The position numbers and the translations under genes were made by a program. A stretch of DNA of 64,000 nucleotides from Kazachstania africana CBS 2517. Its lineage: Eukaryota; Ascomycota; Saccharomycetes; Saccharomycetales; Saccharomycetaceae. The stretch is taken from positions 868,001 to 932,000 of the forward strand of contig NC_018943.1 in NCBI RefSeq assembly GCF_000304475.1. The letters run 5' to 3'. The notes under the pieces were generated by a model that saw only the letters and a program-made list of their open reading frames with translations, was not told the DNA's origin and searched no databases. Positions 29,231-38,722 of the stretch are shown piece by piece; position 1 is the first letter of the stretch, and the number at the start of each line of letters is the position of its first letter.

Positions 29231-29734
29231 TTATAGAGGGTTTTGGGTATATATACATTTTAATTGAGCATCAATGTCATTTTTTAGATTAATCATTTCT
29301 ATGATCAGAATGAGATTATTCTTGAAGTTTTTCTGACAATTTCTTAAACTTGCTGGTATCGAAATTCCTCCCCCAAACATCAAGATAGGGTCATAATTAT
29401 CTGTCTTTTTAATAGTCTTTTCTGGATTTTTCATCTTTCTTGATCTAACCTTGTCGTTTCCATCTTCATCTTCATCATCTGACTCTTGAAACGGAAGTGA
29501 CTCCCTCTTAACAACTTCATACTTCACTTCTTCATCGATTTTGATCTCATACTGTCCCTTGTAGGACTCATCATAGTAATCCTTACCGTACTTGCCTCTC
29601 AAACTATCTTTATTATGAAAATTTGCTCTTGCTAGATTATAAAATCCTTCGTTGAAGTTCAATTGCAGGGCATCTAGCAATTCATTGTACCTTGAAAGTT
29701 GTCCCACCAACTCTATATATTGCTCGTTAGACAT
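29231..29734 (-). CDS. VMA22: V-ATPase assembly factor Vma22
   Basis: ER peripheral protein that forms a complex with Vma12 to assemble the V0 sector of the vacuolar H+-ATPase (human CCDC115 family). ATG at 29734 gives 167 residues (S. cerevisiae 181) beginning MSNEQYIELVGQLSRYN; the frame continues 27 codons upstream but without similarity. Conserved features are the N-terminal coiled-coil helix, NFHNKDSLRGKYGKDYYDE near 54-72, an acidic/basic linker, and YDPILMFGGGISIPASLR near 118-135, matching the S. cerevisiae block closely. Tandem with FYV4. Confidence 0.92.
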   Translation of the reverse strand: MSNEQYIELVGQLSRYNELLDALQLNFNEGFYNLARANFHNKDSLRGKYGKDYYDESYKGQYEIKIDEEVKYEVVKRESLPFQESDDEDEDGNDKVRSRKMKNPEKTIKKTDNYDPILMFGGGISIPASLRNCQKNFKNNLILIIEMINLKNDIDAQLKCIYTQNPL

Positions 29735-29870
29735 CAGTGTTCGAGATATCGGGATAACATACACCATAGGACAAGTTACATGAATATCGATTTTTTTTCC
29801 TTTAGTTATATACAAGTCATTTCAATCCAATCAATATATACATATACATATAGAAAATGCTCACATTAAC

Positions 29871-30233
29871 TCAACCAGAATGCTTCGATTTAGCCATATT
29901 TTCTTTCCTCTTTCTCTCACCACCAAAGAATGATTTCTTGCCTCTCTTGATTTCTCTTACATCTGAATCATTACGAAAGTGTTCTACTTGCGAAAGAATA
30001 TACCTCCTCTGTCTAATTGGAATGTTCTTTTCTTTAAGAGCAGCAGAGTCCCATGTAAATAGGTTGGACCACTTATCTTCAAAAACTTCTGTAAACTCAC
30101 TACAATCTCGACCAATTTTCTCTAAAAATGTAGCAACTGTAGGGATATCATCCGTAGGTTTTGGAACCATAGGCTTGATTTGTTTTACATGGCTCAATGT
30201 CCTCGTTATACTCAGTAACCTACGTGATAGCAT
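29871..30233 (-). CDS. FYV4: Mitochondrial small ribosomal subunit protein Fyv4 (mS41)
   Basis: A 120-residue protein (S. cerevisiae 130) of the mitoribosomal small subunit. The N terminus [15 protein letters not shown] is basic and hydroxylated without acidic residues, a typical matrix presequence. The SAM-like IGN/FYV4 domain covers about 30-90: [32 protein letters not shown] and the closing [12 protein letters not shown]. The C terminus is Lys/Arg-rich. It lies between VMA22 and MED6 as in YHR058C-YHR060W, divergent from MED6 with 138 bases between starts. Confidence 0.9.
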   Translation of the reverse strand: MLSRRLLSITRTLSHVKQIKPMVPKPTDDIPTVATFLEKIGRDCSEFTEVFEDKWSNLFTWDSAALKEKNIPIRQRRYILSQVEHFRNDSDVREIKRGKKSFFGGERKRKENMAKSKHSG

Positions 30234-30371
30234 CTCTGAGTGGTAGTGCTACTGTCTATTGTACTATAATAGCTACTCCCATAACGTATAATCCAGTAGT
30301 TTTCTACAGAAAAAAAATCAAAAGACATTCTGAGTGCAATCACTAAGAGTGTGATAAAACCAGATATAAAG

Positions 30372-31103
30372 ATGGATACGCCATTAGACGAGCTACAGTG
30401 GAAGTCACCAGAATGGATTCAAGCGTTTGGACTTAGAACGGACAACGTGCTGGATTATTTTGCAGAGTCACCATTTTTCGATAAGACATCGAATAATCAA
30501 GTCATCAAGATGCAGAGACAATTTCAACAGGAACCATCTCAGGAAGCCGGTAGTGATGACTTCGGTCATTTGGATGCTAAGAGAAGGGAAATCTTGATTA
30601 AATATCCTGTCTATGCCATGCTTGAGAGAGAGTTAATGAAATTGAAAGGGATTGAGTATGTTCTCGTGCAAGTGAGGGAACCAGATTTTTGGACAATAAG
30701 GAAGCAAAACAGGCATTCTATCAACAAGACAGAAACACTACAGGATTATTACGTGATTGGAGCGAACGTTTACCAATCACCGACGATATTTAATATAGTC
30801 ATGAACAGATTAATGACTACGAATTATCATTTTAACGAAACTATAAAGAGTCTGTACGACTTGACTGAGTTCAAACCATCACAAGGTATTCAATTCAAGA
30901 AATTCGAGGCGGACAAGAGCTCTAACGGCACCACCACAGAGAGTCATACAGTAAGCACTTCAGCCACAGCGACAGCAACTACGAATGCTACAACGGCCCA
31001 ACTTGATAATTCTAAAAACGATGGATCTAGACAGTTGATCACACAAGAAATGCTGGATAAATTGATGGTAACAAGCATCAAATCCAAACCAGAATATATA
31101 TAG
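30372..31103 (+). CDS. MED6: Mediator head subunit Med6
   Basis: Subunit of the Mediator head module that links activators to RNA polymerase II. ATG at 30372 is preferred over an in-frame ATG at 30351 because the product then starts TPLDELQWKSPEWIQ, as in S. cerevisiae. The 243 residues contain the highly conserved NVLDYFAESPFFDKTSNNQ near 22-40, YPVYAMLEREL near 83, REPDFW near 103, and YYVIGANVYQSP near 125. A Thr/Ala-rich low-complexity linker (TSATATATTNATT) replaces the longer Gly/Asn linker of S. cerevisiae (295 residues). The C-terminal helix reads MLDKLMVTSIKSKPEYI. Confidence 0.95.
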   Translation: MDTPLDELQWKSPEWIQAFGLRTDNVLDYFAESPFFDKTSNNQVIKMQRQFQQEPSQEAGSDDFGHLDAKRREILIKYPVYAMLERELMKLKGIEYVLVQVREPDFWTIRKQNRHSINKTETLQDYYVIGANVYQSPTIFNIVMNRLMTTNYHFNETIKSLYDLTEFKPSQGIQFKKFEADKSSNGTTTESHTVSTSATATATTNATTAQLDNSKNDGSRQLITQEMLDKLMVTSIKSKPEYI

Positions 31104-31239
31104 TACATAGTAGGCGTTGTATATATTGACCCGTTAATATTATTAGTATCTGTATATAGAAAACGTCGTTTTTTTCTTGCAAGAGAAAAGCTTGAAATTT
31201 GTTTTCACTACAGGAGTAACCCATAAGAAAGGAGCAACA

Positions 31240-31851
31240 ATGAAACTATTGAGCTGTTTATTGCATTTGATCACGTTTTTTACTGTGGCAATGGCCACTT
31301 CTGGTGAATCAGATTCTCCAACTATTACCCACAAGGTCTACTTTGATATTGAACATGGTGGCAAGTCTATGGGTCGTATTGTCATGGGTTTATACGGTGA
31401 CGTTGTTCCAAAAACCGTAGAGAACTTTTACCAATTGACCATTTCCAAGGATGCCAACTTAGGTTTCATTAATTCTATCTTCCACAGAGTCATTCCAGAT
31501 TTCATGATTCAAGGTGGTGATTTCACTCACCATTCCGGAATCGGTGGTAAATCCATCTACGGTAACCGTTTCCCAGATGAAAACTTCAAATTGAAGCATA
31601 GCAAACCAGGTATGTTATCCATGGCTAATGCTGGTAAGGACACCAACGGTTCTCAATTCTTCATTACCACTGTTCCAACTCCTTGGTTAGACGGTAGACA
31701 CGTCGTCTTTGGAGAAATCCTAGAAGGAATGGATGTTGTCAGCGCCATCGAGCACGTTAAGACTGATAGAAGAGACAAACCACTCAAGGACGTCAAGATT
31801 GTTGCCACTGGTGAATTATCTGTTGACAAGGTAGCCCGTGATGAATTGTAA
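31240..31851 (+). CDS. CPR5: Secretory-pathway cyclophilin (CPR5/CPR2 type) ending in RDEL
   Basis: Peptidyl-prolyl cis-trans isomerase of the ER. ATG at 31240 gives 203 residues with a cleavable signal peptide at about 1-19 ([17 protein letters not shown]). The cyclophilin core carries the active-site series [29 protein letters not shown] and [10 protein letters not shown]. The protein ends VARDEL, an HDEL/KDEL-like retrieval signal. S. cerevisiae has two duplicates: Cpr5 ends in HDEL, and Cpr2 is the other. The C-terminal signal favours CPR5, while neighbours match the YHR058C-side locus, so the symbol is tentative. Strong codon bias suggests abundant expression. Confidence 0.85.
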   Translation: MKLLSCLLHLITFFTVAMATSGESDSPTITHKVYFDIEHGGKSMGRIVMGLYGDVVPKTVENFYQLTISKDANLGFINSIFHRVIPDFMIQGGDFTHHSGIGGKSIYGNRFPDENFKLKHSKPGMLSMANAGKDTNGSQFFITTVPTPWLDGRHVVFGEILEGMDVVSAIEHVKTDRRDKPLKDVKIVATGELSVDKVARDEL

Positions 31852-32317
31852 AATCCATCTCTGTCGCGAAACACTGGCAATGCCAGAAAACGAGACGACA
31901 AACCACCCAGCTAAGCTAGACAAACAGATCCAATCAGCTATATACGTATATACAAGTATAACTAATGAGGTCTTTGACTGTACTTAGCATTGTAAATTGA
32001 GCAGCCTAACTTGAGATATAATATACGTGTCAGAAGTTACCCGCACATTTGCGATGTTTTTTTTGTATTAAAATTTTTGTCAAAACAACTAGAGAGTAGA
32101 ATTGATATTTTATACCAACAAAACAGTGGACTATAAGATAATTGCTAAAGTTTCAGTTGGTCAGTAAGAGCGACTCTTTTATATCCTTTTGTTTGTTTAT
32201 TCGTGGAACTCCAAGTTTTTCCTGTTTTAAGCGTTTAATCGTACTGCCCGTTCATTGAATTGATCTCAGTCCGGTAACGATAATAGAGGACAATTTAATT
32301 ATTTATTCAATTTAGCT
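31852..32317. other. CPR5-RSC3 intergenic region
   Basis: 466 bases between tandem genes holding the CPR5 3' end and RSC3 promoter. TA-rich 3'-processing-like sequence lies at about 31937-31966. No reading frame or structured element is evident. Confidence 0.5.
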
Positions 32318-34840
32318 ATGGATGCAAAATCAAGGAAGTTTAGGAAACCCCCTGCATGTACTCAATGTAGGAAGAGGAAGATTGGCTGTGACAGAGTCAG
32401 ACCTGTTTGTAACAACTGTTTGAAAGGTCATAGATATGATTGTACCTATCCCGATACACACGGTCAGGTCTTTAACGCGTCCTTGAGTCTGGGTCCTTCA
32501 ACAAGTATCAAGTCTTATACGCCCAAGAAGTCTAATGAGTTCAAATTTGTTGCTTCTTCTGGTAATATCAGTGGTGGTATTAACTCCATGACCCAGACCC
32601 GTCAATTGAGACGTAATCCTCAATTAAACGCAGATATTGTATCAATAGAACAAATTGGTCAATATAATACACATTTACAACTGTTAAACAATAAAAATAA
32701 GATGAAAATGAGTCTCAACGATCTTTTCCATTCTAACGATGCCTTAAATGATCAAATCAAGTATAATGATCTAGATTACCCATTCTATCTACATAATTTG
32801 ATTGATTTTGACATTATGATCTCAAATTTAACTCAGGAAGAAGTACTTTTAAAAGAAATGGAATTTTTGAAATTGAGATACCTAGAATTGAAAAAGTTGC
32901 AGTCTAAAAGAATGAGTCAGAGTAATATGTCTAATAGTATCAATACTAATAAACTGGAATCTTCTCCTACTTCTAACGTGAAGACAGATAATGCCAATAC
33001 AGAAGGTAAAATAAATGGTGCAGCTAACAATGAAACTAACGAAACTGGTTTCGAAAGTGAGGATGAGGATGATGAAGATGAAAATAATTTCATTAATCAA
33101 CTTCATTTTTCTATCTTAGAATCGAGAAAGCAAGAACAAATAGAAACCTTATCTCTCAAAGATAGACCAAGTGCTCTATTTCATAAGAATTTTTTGATTT
33201 TACGTGACGATTATTTAACTGATTTCTACATGCAGTTTCAATTATTGATTAATAGTACTTTCAGTACCCAAATAAGAAATGATAATGGTAGAATTTCATC
33301 TCCAAATAACGGAGTTCTTTTGTTCCCAAATTATAGAATCATTCAAAGTTCCATCCATTATATCAATGAAAATCTTTCAAGTTTACAACCTCTCTTACCA
33401 TTTTGGCAAAATGAAAGCGATTTTAGTGCAGACCTATTGATCAAATCGAACGAAATCAATGTTTTTAAAATATCCATGGAACAACTCTCAAAATTGGGTA
33501 TCTTAACCATATCATTAATTTTAGTGAAGTTATCAATAAAATTCTCCATAAGTGTAAATATCAAAACTCAGTACGGTAAATTGCTGGATTCATTGAACAA
33601 AATCAATTTATACCAAAACTTAATTGTAATCAAAGATGAATTACTCAAGAATTTAAAGATATCAAATACAAAGGATATATCCATTGTAAAATTTCTTTCC
33701 TTCTGGAAATTTTTCTATCATGTTATCGATACTAACTCTATTTCTGCTGATAAAGTGGAATTTGATGAAGATATTTACTTAAGTTACAATAATTTGTTAC
33801 CTAATGAATCAGAAGACGTTGAGAAAATTAAGCTTTGGAATTTTATCTTCAAAAATTACCTTGAAAGAAATTTAAGTGTCGGTATCTCCCCGGATCTAGT
33901 TCTTGACAACTATGAAGAAGAGCCTAAAGAAATATTCCACAATTTAATAATAAAGAATAACGATTTATTGAATAATATTGATCTTCTTAAATCTGGGTTG
34001 GAATTGGTGAAGACGTTACACCTTAATACGACCCATAATACAATGATTTCAATTGGTGAAGTTAAATCATTAAAAAAGGCAGTTAGAAATAAATTTGAAG
34101 ATAAAATATCCAATAATAAAAACGATGAAAATACAATTAACAATATTCTCATATCACAGATTTATTACAAGATATCGATTTCATCAAACTATCTATTGAT
34201 GCTACAATATGAAAATGATAATAATCTAGTGCAATTTCAAAAATCAATGGTTGAATTTATCAAATTGTTAGAAACCGTGTTAATCAATCAATTTATAAAT
34301 CTAAACAATTCATTTGGTAAACTCAATAATTATGAATTTTTGTTTATGAAAAGATCCATGGATTTAATTGAACTTATAGTGACAATTCTTTTTGCTTTAC
34401 TATTACGTATCAAAGCATTGGGAATGCTTGACAGTTCCGATACGAATAATACTGATAATGAAGCTTTTATCAGATTTGGAAAACTAATGTTGGCCATTTT
34501 TAATAAAGTTGAAACTATGATTGTTGATTACAATAAAGTAACATCCAATGAAGTGATCAATAAGCTACTTATAACAATCAGGACAATGCAAATTTTTATT
34601 CAAAAAAAGCACAATAACAATAATAGTAGTGTAATAACAAAGAATGGTTTCAGAAATGTGGAACCTGAAAGGATAGAAAAATATATCAGTACTTTGAAGA
34701 ATTTCTCCAAATTATTAATCAATGATGAAATATACGAAACGAAAAAGCCAGGCTTGGATGAATTCAACGGTACTACAATTGACAACGAATTTGGTATCAG
34801 TGAACAAAATTTCAAACAAGTTTACAGCTCATTCTTTTAA
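32318..34840 (+). CDS. RSC3: RSC chromatin-remodelling complex zinc-cluster subunit (Rsc3/Rsc30)
   Basis: Zn2Cys6 DNA-binding subunit of the RSC remodeller, which targets CGCG-type promoter sites to set nucleosome-free regions. The N terminus KKPPAC-like RKPPACTQCRKRKIGCDR holds the six zinc ligands C14, C17, C24, C31, C34 and C42. An acidic run (ESEDEDDEDE) lies near 246. The rest is a long helical, Asn/Leu-rich region typical of fungal transcription factor middle domains, ending in FNGTTIDNEFGISEQNF and the family tail. The 840 residues compare with about 885 for both Rsc3 and Rsc30. These duplicates cannot be separated here; RSC3 is offered because its N terminus is the closer match from memory. 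Confidence 0.82.
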   Translation: MDAKSRKFRKPPACTQCRKRKIGCDRVRPVCNNCLKGHRYDCTYPDTHGQVFNASLSLGPSTSIKSYTPKKSNEFKFVASSGNISGGINSMTQTRQLRRNPQLNADIVSIEQIGQYNTHLQLLNNKNKMKMSLNDLFHSNDALNDQIKYNDLDYPFYLHNLIDFDIMISNLTQEEVLLKEMEFLKLRYLELKKLQSKRMSQSNMSNSINTNKLESSPTSNVKTDNANTEGKINGAANNETNETGFESEDEDDEDENNFINQLHFSILESRKQEQIETLSLKDRPSALFHKNFLILRDDYLTDFYMQFQLLINSTFSTQIRNDNGRISSPNNGVLLFPNYRIIQSSIHYINENLSSLQPLLPFWQNESDFSADLLIKSNEINVFKISMEQLSKLGILTISLILVKLSIKFSISVNIKTQYGKLLDSLNKINLYQNLIVIKDELLKNLKISNTKDISIVKFLSFWKFFYHVIDTNSISADKVEFDEDIYLSYNNLLPNESEDVEKIKLWNFIFKNYLERNLSVGISPDLVLDNYEEEPKEIFHNLIIKNNDLLNNIDLLKSGLELVKTLHLNTTHNTMISIGEVKSLKKAVRNKFEDKISNNKNDENTINNILISQIYYKISISSNYLLMLQYENDNNLVQFQKSMVEFIKLLETVLINQFINLNNSFGKLNNYEFLFMKRSMDLIELIVTILFALLLRIKALGMLDSSDTNNTDNEAFIRFGKLMLAIFNKVETMIVDYNKVTSNEVINKLLITIRTMQIFIQKKHNNNNSSVITKNGFRNVEPERIEKYISTLKNFSKLLINDEIYETKKPGLDEFNGTTIDNEFGISEQNFKQVYSSFF

Positions 34841-34938
34841 AAATTTTGTTGTTGCCTTATATGTATATACTGAAAAATATTTTGTTTTCCTTCTCAAGAT
34901 GCTTATGTTACGTTTACATACATGCCAAATTACATATC

Positions 34939-35814
34939 TTAATTCTTTTGTTTCTTAGTATGTGGTTTTGATGAAAAATCATCGTCCATTGAGCGTTTAA
35001 CTATCTTGATGTTTTTCGCATTATCAATTCCTTCAATATCATTAACAACATCAATTTTACCTCCACCGACAACGATTGTTTGTTTATGACTCTTGTTTCT
35101 CAATCTACCATTAAGTAATACCAAGGAAGCGAATTCACCCATAGCTTTGGTACACTTATCACTAGGTAAACCTAATGTTTTTATAAGACTTATTACGCCT
35201 AAAATGTTTCTACATTCCAAGGGGCCTTCTGATCCACTGCTGATAACAATCCCACGGGACCTAGAGCTTCTCACTACACTTCTCACATTGGATACAAATT
35301 GTCTCCTTGCATGGATGTCTCTAACGGCATAACCATACACTATTTCAATCTTGACGCCACGGTTCACACAGCTACATATGCTTTTGTGTTTCAGAAAGGT
35401 AGGTAACCTCTGTCCGTAATCAAATGTCAGAAGGTCAACATCCAGATTTGTGGTGGCTAAAGTTAGACCTCTTTCACTGATAGGTAGGGCTGCAACAATG
35501 TCAAAGGCTTGTGATATCTTAGAAAGCGATTGTCCTTTTGATGGATCATCGATAATTAACGTAATACGAGAATAAATTTTCAATCCAGTACCCCTCATGA
35601 TATCTTCGAATCGCTCATCAATTTTCATGGGATTTAATTCTTTGATATTATTTGGGAATTTATCACTGTGATTCACCGTGAAGTTCAATACTACGTGAGT
35701 ATAGCCCAACGTGCTTAACGTTACCAAAGTAGCTCGCAACCTTTCTATATCTGCATCTACTGCAGGCTTTTCATAACTTTCCTGGGGCCATTTCACATTC
35801 AAATCAACTAGCAT
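34939..35814 (-). CDS. RPP1: RNase P/MRP protein subunit Rpp1 (p30)
   Basis: Essential protein of nuclear RNase P and RNase MRP (human p30, archaeal Rpp30 family), acting in pre-tRNA 5' processing and pre-rRNA cleavage. The 291 residues match S. cerevisiae (293). It has the PHP-like TIM-barrel core: LVDLNVKWP at the N terminus, GYTHVVLNFT near 37, DIVAALPISE near 107, VDLLTFDYGQRLP near 125, and IVISSGSEGP near 190. A basic C-terminal tail reads KPHTKKQKN. It is convergent with RSC3 (98 bases), which is the right-hand junction of the six-gene inversion. Confidence 0.94.
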   Translation of the reverse strand: MLVDLNVKWPQESYEKPAVDADIERLRATLVTLSTLGYTHVVLNFTVNHSDKFPNNIKELNPMKIDERFEDIMRGTGLKIYSRITLIIDDPSKGQSLSKISQAFDIVAALPISERGLTLATTNLDVDLLTFDYGQRLPTFLKHKSICSCVNRGVKIEIVYGYAVRDIHARRQFVSNVRSVVRSSRSRGIVISSGSEGPLECRNILGVISLIKTLGLPSDKCTKAMGEFASLVLLNGRLRNKSHKQTIVVGGGKIDVVNDIEGIDNAKNIKIVKRSMDDDFSSKPHTKKQKN

Positions 35815-36441
35815 AGAGTATAGTACTTGTGTTATATTATCTGTAAGGTTGTGCTCTGATCGAAGTCATCGGTGCTTCCAGCTTGTTCTAATTTTTTCAA
35901 ATTTTTCAATATTGAAAAATTGGATATACATAAACGAGCGACCTCATCTAACAAGAACATTAGTTGTATAGCAGTGCTTGGATCACATAGCTGCGGTCTG
36001 TTTGGTGAGAAACGGGTGGGAGGAGGATCATTAGCGTCTGAATATTAGTCAGAAGATTGAGTGAGAAGGACATTCTGCTTCCTTGTTGTGAACCAACACG
36101 GAACTTCATCGGGTATTTGCTCGTCTTAATCTTTGATTGTAAACATGTATCTAATTAAGCTGTTTAGAGCTTTTTTTTAAAAATAGTTCTAGCAACTTTT
36201 CTTGTAGTCTATAGGGATCCTATAGTCCCGATTCTGTAGAAGAAATAGATGATGGATTGGGTAACTTACCATTTCCGAGACTGCAAGTGTATATTATCTT
36301 AGCTTTCTTGAGACTTCTCCTATTGCGAAAGATGCCAACAAAACCAACCATATAAGGAGTTCGCAGTATTATTAAATTTAAATTCTAGTCAATATGTACA
36401 CAATCTATATGATAGGAGAAATAATTGGGTTAATTAAAGAT
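35815..36441. other. RPP1 upstream region to SSZ1 3' end
   Basis: 627 bases. S. cerevisiae PAN5, which lies between RPP1 and SSZ1, is absent, and no remnant is recognisable. Notable sequence features are the 20-bp palindrome at 35901-35920 and a short inverted repeat, CTATAGG and CCTATAG around GAT, at 36209-36225. Confidence 0.5.
35901..35920. promoter_or_regulatory. Perfect 20-bp palindrome made of two RRPE-like halves, upstream of RPP1
   Basis: ATTTTTCAAT is followed directly by its exact reverse complement ATTGAAAAAT. Each half contains TGAAAAAT, the RRPE core, so two head-to-head RRPE half-sites lie 87-106 bases upstream of the RPP1 ATG. An additional AATTTTTTCAAATTTTT precedes it. Confidence 0.55.
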
Positions 36442-38055
36442 CTATAATTCGCCTTTCGTGACGGCACCAGTCTTCAAATCTCTGGCGGTAACTCTTAAGA
36501 CACTATCTTTGTTAACATTGAAAGTGACTTCTAAACCCTTCTTGACATCTTTAACACCTAATTCCATTAATTTAGCAGTGGTCTTGTAGTGCTTTTCTCT
36601 AACAGTTTCTGGTTCTTCATCGGACCATTCTTCACTGTCTTCTTCATCTTCTTCTCTTTGTTCTGGTTCAAGGGTCTTTTCTTCGACGTAAGATTTACCT
36701 TCGTAGACACCCAATAACAGGTCACCTTGAGCGTTAGAAAAAGTGATCTTCTTTTGAACTGGGTAAGAGGTTTCTGGTAACAATACTGGAACAAATTCAC
36801 CATTACCATCAACGAAACCTATGGCTTTTTGTAAATGTAATGTGTTAACAACAACTGGTTGGGCAGCGTCTTTCAATTCATCATCATCGTAATCGGCAAT
36901 CAAACGAGCTTGTAAAGCAGCACCTGAAGCAGATAATTCGTTTGGATAGTTTGAAGCATCCTTGTTTTGTGGACCTAAAATTTCAACTGATTCTGGGAAT
37001 AAGAATTCTAAATTAGAGGTTAGTTTTGGAGTGAAAGAAACACCACCTGCTAATAAGACAGCATCAATGTCTAAGTTATCTAAACCAGTCTTTTCAATGA
37101 CGGTGTTGATGAAGCTAACAAATTGAGAGAAAACTTTATTAGCAGTTAATTCGTATCTCATTCTGTTGATTGAGGTATGGTAATCGAAACCATCAGCTAA
37201 GGAATCGATGGAAATAGTAGCAGAAGTGGCATTAGATAAAGTCTTCTTGGTTAAGATGGCATTACTTCTCAACTTGGCCATGGATCTAGCGTTATTTCTT
37301 GGGTTTGATTTAGTCTTCTTTTCGAAATCCTTTGCGAAATATTCAACTAATTCAGTGTCTAAGTTGTCACCTCCTAAGTTCAAATCATGGACAGTAGATA
37401 AGATGGTGAACATACCGTTACGGATAGCAATTACAGCAGCATCGGATCTGACACCACCAAAATCAGCAACAACGATGTTACAGTCTTTTTCGATGTTGAA
37501 TTGTTCAACATGAGCTAATAAGGCAGCAGAAGGTTCGTTAATGAATTGAACAATTTGTAAACCGACCTTAGAAGCGGCTTCAGATAAAGCTAGTTTTTGG
37601 TCTGCAGAAAAGTTGGTTGGAATGGTAATGACAACCTTAGCAATAGTTTGACCGATATAATCTTCAGCAGCTAGCTTTAATCTGTTTAAATGTCTTGAAA
37701 CAACTTCATCGACAGTTAACTGTTCTTCCTTACCTTCACCTCTGGAGATAACAAAACCAACTTTACCGTCAAGTTCGATAGCTGGAGCACCGTTCGCGCA
37801 TTTGGAAACGTCACATTCAGCAAATGGTAAACCAATGAAATCACGGAAGTTAACGATAGTGTTCTTTGGGTTTCTGATTAATTGTTGTAGAGCTTGACCA
37901 CCGTGATATTCATCTTCACCGACGTAAGATAAAACGGATGGAATAGCACGTTCACCGTCTGGGTTAGCAATGACATCTACATCATTTTTTGGGTTGATGT
38001 AAGCAATAGAGGAGGAAGTGTTACCAAAATGTATACCTATGATTGGGGAAGACAT
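36442..38055 (-). CDS. SSZ1: Ribosome-associated Hsp70-like protein Ssz1
   Basis: Atypical Hsp70 that pairs with zuotin to form the ribosome-associated complex (RAC) and stimulates Ssb on nascent chains. The 537 residues match S. cerevisiae (538). The actin-like ATPase fold is visible: IGIHFGNTSSSIAY at the N terminus, a FINEPSAALLAH block near 171, VVADFGGVRSDAAV near 195, LNLGGDNLD near 226, and VLLAGGVSFTPK near 334. The substrate-binding region is short, with an acidic insertion (EEDEEDSEEWSDEEPE), as in the family. Strong codon bias (TTG, GGT, GCT, AAG) indicates high expression. Confidence 0.96.
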   Translation of the reverse strand: MSSPIIGIHFGNTSSSIAYINPKNDVDVIANPDGERAIPSVLSYVGEDEYHGGQALQQLIRNPKNTIVNFRDFIGLPFAECDVSKCANGAPAIELDGKVGFVISRGEGKEEQLTVDEVVSRHLNRLKLAAEDYIGQTIAKVVITIPTNFSADQKLALSEAASKVGLQIVQFINEPSAALLAHVEQFNIEKDCNIVVADFGGVRSDAAVIAIRNGMFTILSTVHDLNLGGDNLDTELVEYFAKDFEKKTKSNPRNNARSMAKLRSNAILTKKTLSNATSATISIDSLADGFDYHTSINRMRYELTANKVFSQFVSFINTVIEKTGLDNLDIDAVLLAGGVSFTPKLTSNLEFLFPESVEILGPQNKDASNYPNELSASGAALQARLIADYDDDELKDAAQPVVVNTLHLQKAIGFVDGNGEFVPVLLPETSYPVQKKITFSNAQGDLLLGVYEGKSYVEEKTLEPEQREEDEEDSEEWSDEEPETVREKHYKTTAKLMELGVKDVKKGLEVTFNVNKDSVLRVTARDLKTGAVTKGEL

Positions 38056-38122
38056 GATATTATGGCTTGTATATGAAACAGATGCTTACTGTATTTGCCA
38101 GTTGAAGTGCTTGAAAACTTTT

Positions 38123-38143
38123 CGATGAGCTTAAAAAATTTTC
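38123..38143 (-). promoter_or_regulatory. PAC and RRPE upstream of SSZ1
   Basis: CGATGAGC (38123-38130, PAC core) and AAAAAATTTTC (38133-38143, RRPE) lie two bases apart, 68-88 bases upstream of the SSZ1 start. This is the standard pairing for ribosome biogenesis genes. Confidence 0.65.
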
Positions 38144-38641
38144 TTTTCAATATTGGAAAGATTCACGTGTGAGGTGATTGAAATGCAAGCCCTACTTTTC
38201 AAAAAAAAAATATGGAAGAATTTTGAAAACAAATTAACCGCTGACAACAAGAAATGCCAGATACGATGGCAAGGAAGGTGAAATTGGAGTAGATAGTCCA
38301 GTATCGGTGTCCTATCGATTATAGTTTTACTGGTTTCATGAGGTATGCAAGTTTTCCGGGTTTCAAATGGTGAAAATTGGGCTAGTTTTGAGTTTATTAC
38401 TCGTGGATACCATATGTGGGGTAGGTGTGGTGTAAGAGAAGACAGGTGGGTATTGACGGGTGTTAAACAAGATTGTACATGGAGAGGAGATTAGTGGTCG
38501 GGATTTGAGCTGGTTTTCAGTGCGGAATGGATTATATTTGAACTTACAATGTGCTATTGGTGCCAGCCGGAGCTTAGTATTTGCAAGAATTGCATCCCAT
38601 AGTCGAGATAGGTATTAAACAATACTGACGTGCTACACGAT

Positions 38642-38722
38642 ACTGCTTATTTCCTAAATATGAGCTATAGAACTGCATACTTCCTAAGTATGAGGTACAG
38701 GACTGCTTTTTCCTGGTATTTT
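38642..38722. repeat. Imperfect 30-bp tandem repeat, about 2.7 copies
   Basis: Unit 1 (38642-38671) begins ACTGCTTATTTCCTAAATAT and unit 2 (38672-38701) begins ACTGCATACTTCCTAAGTAT; the two differ at about eight positions. A degenerate third copy (ACTGCTTTTTCC) follows from 38702. It is intergenic, about 460 bases upstream of TFB1. Confidence 0.75.

Noticed and set aside
36180..36300. Possible C/D snoRNA suggested by GATGATGG near 36249
   Set aside because: No matching D box or terminal stem at a suitable distance.
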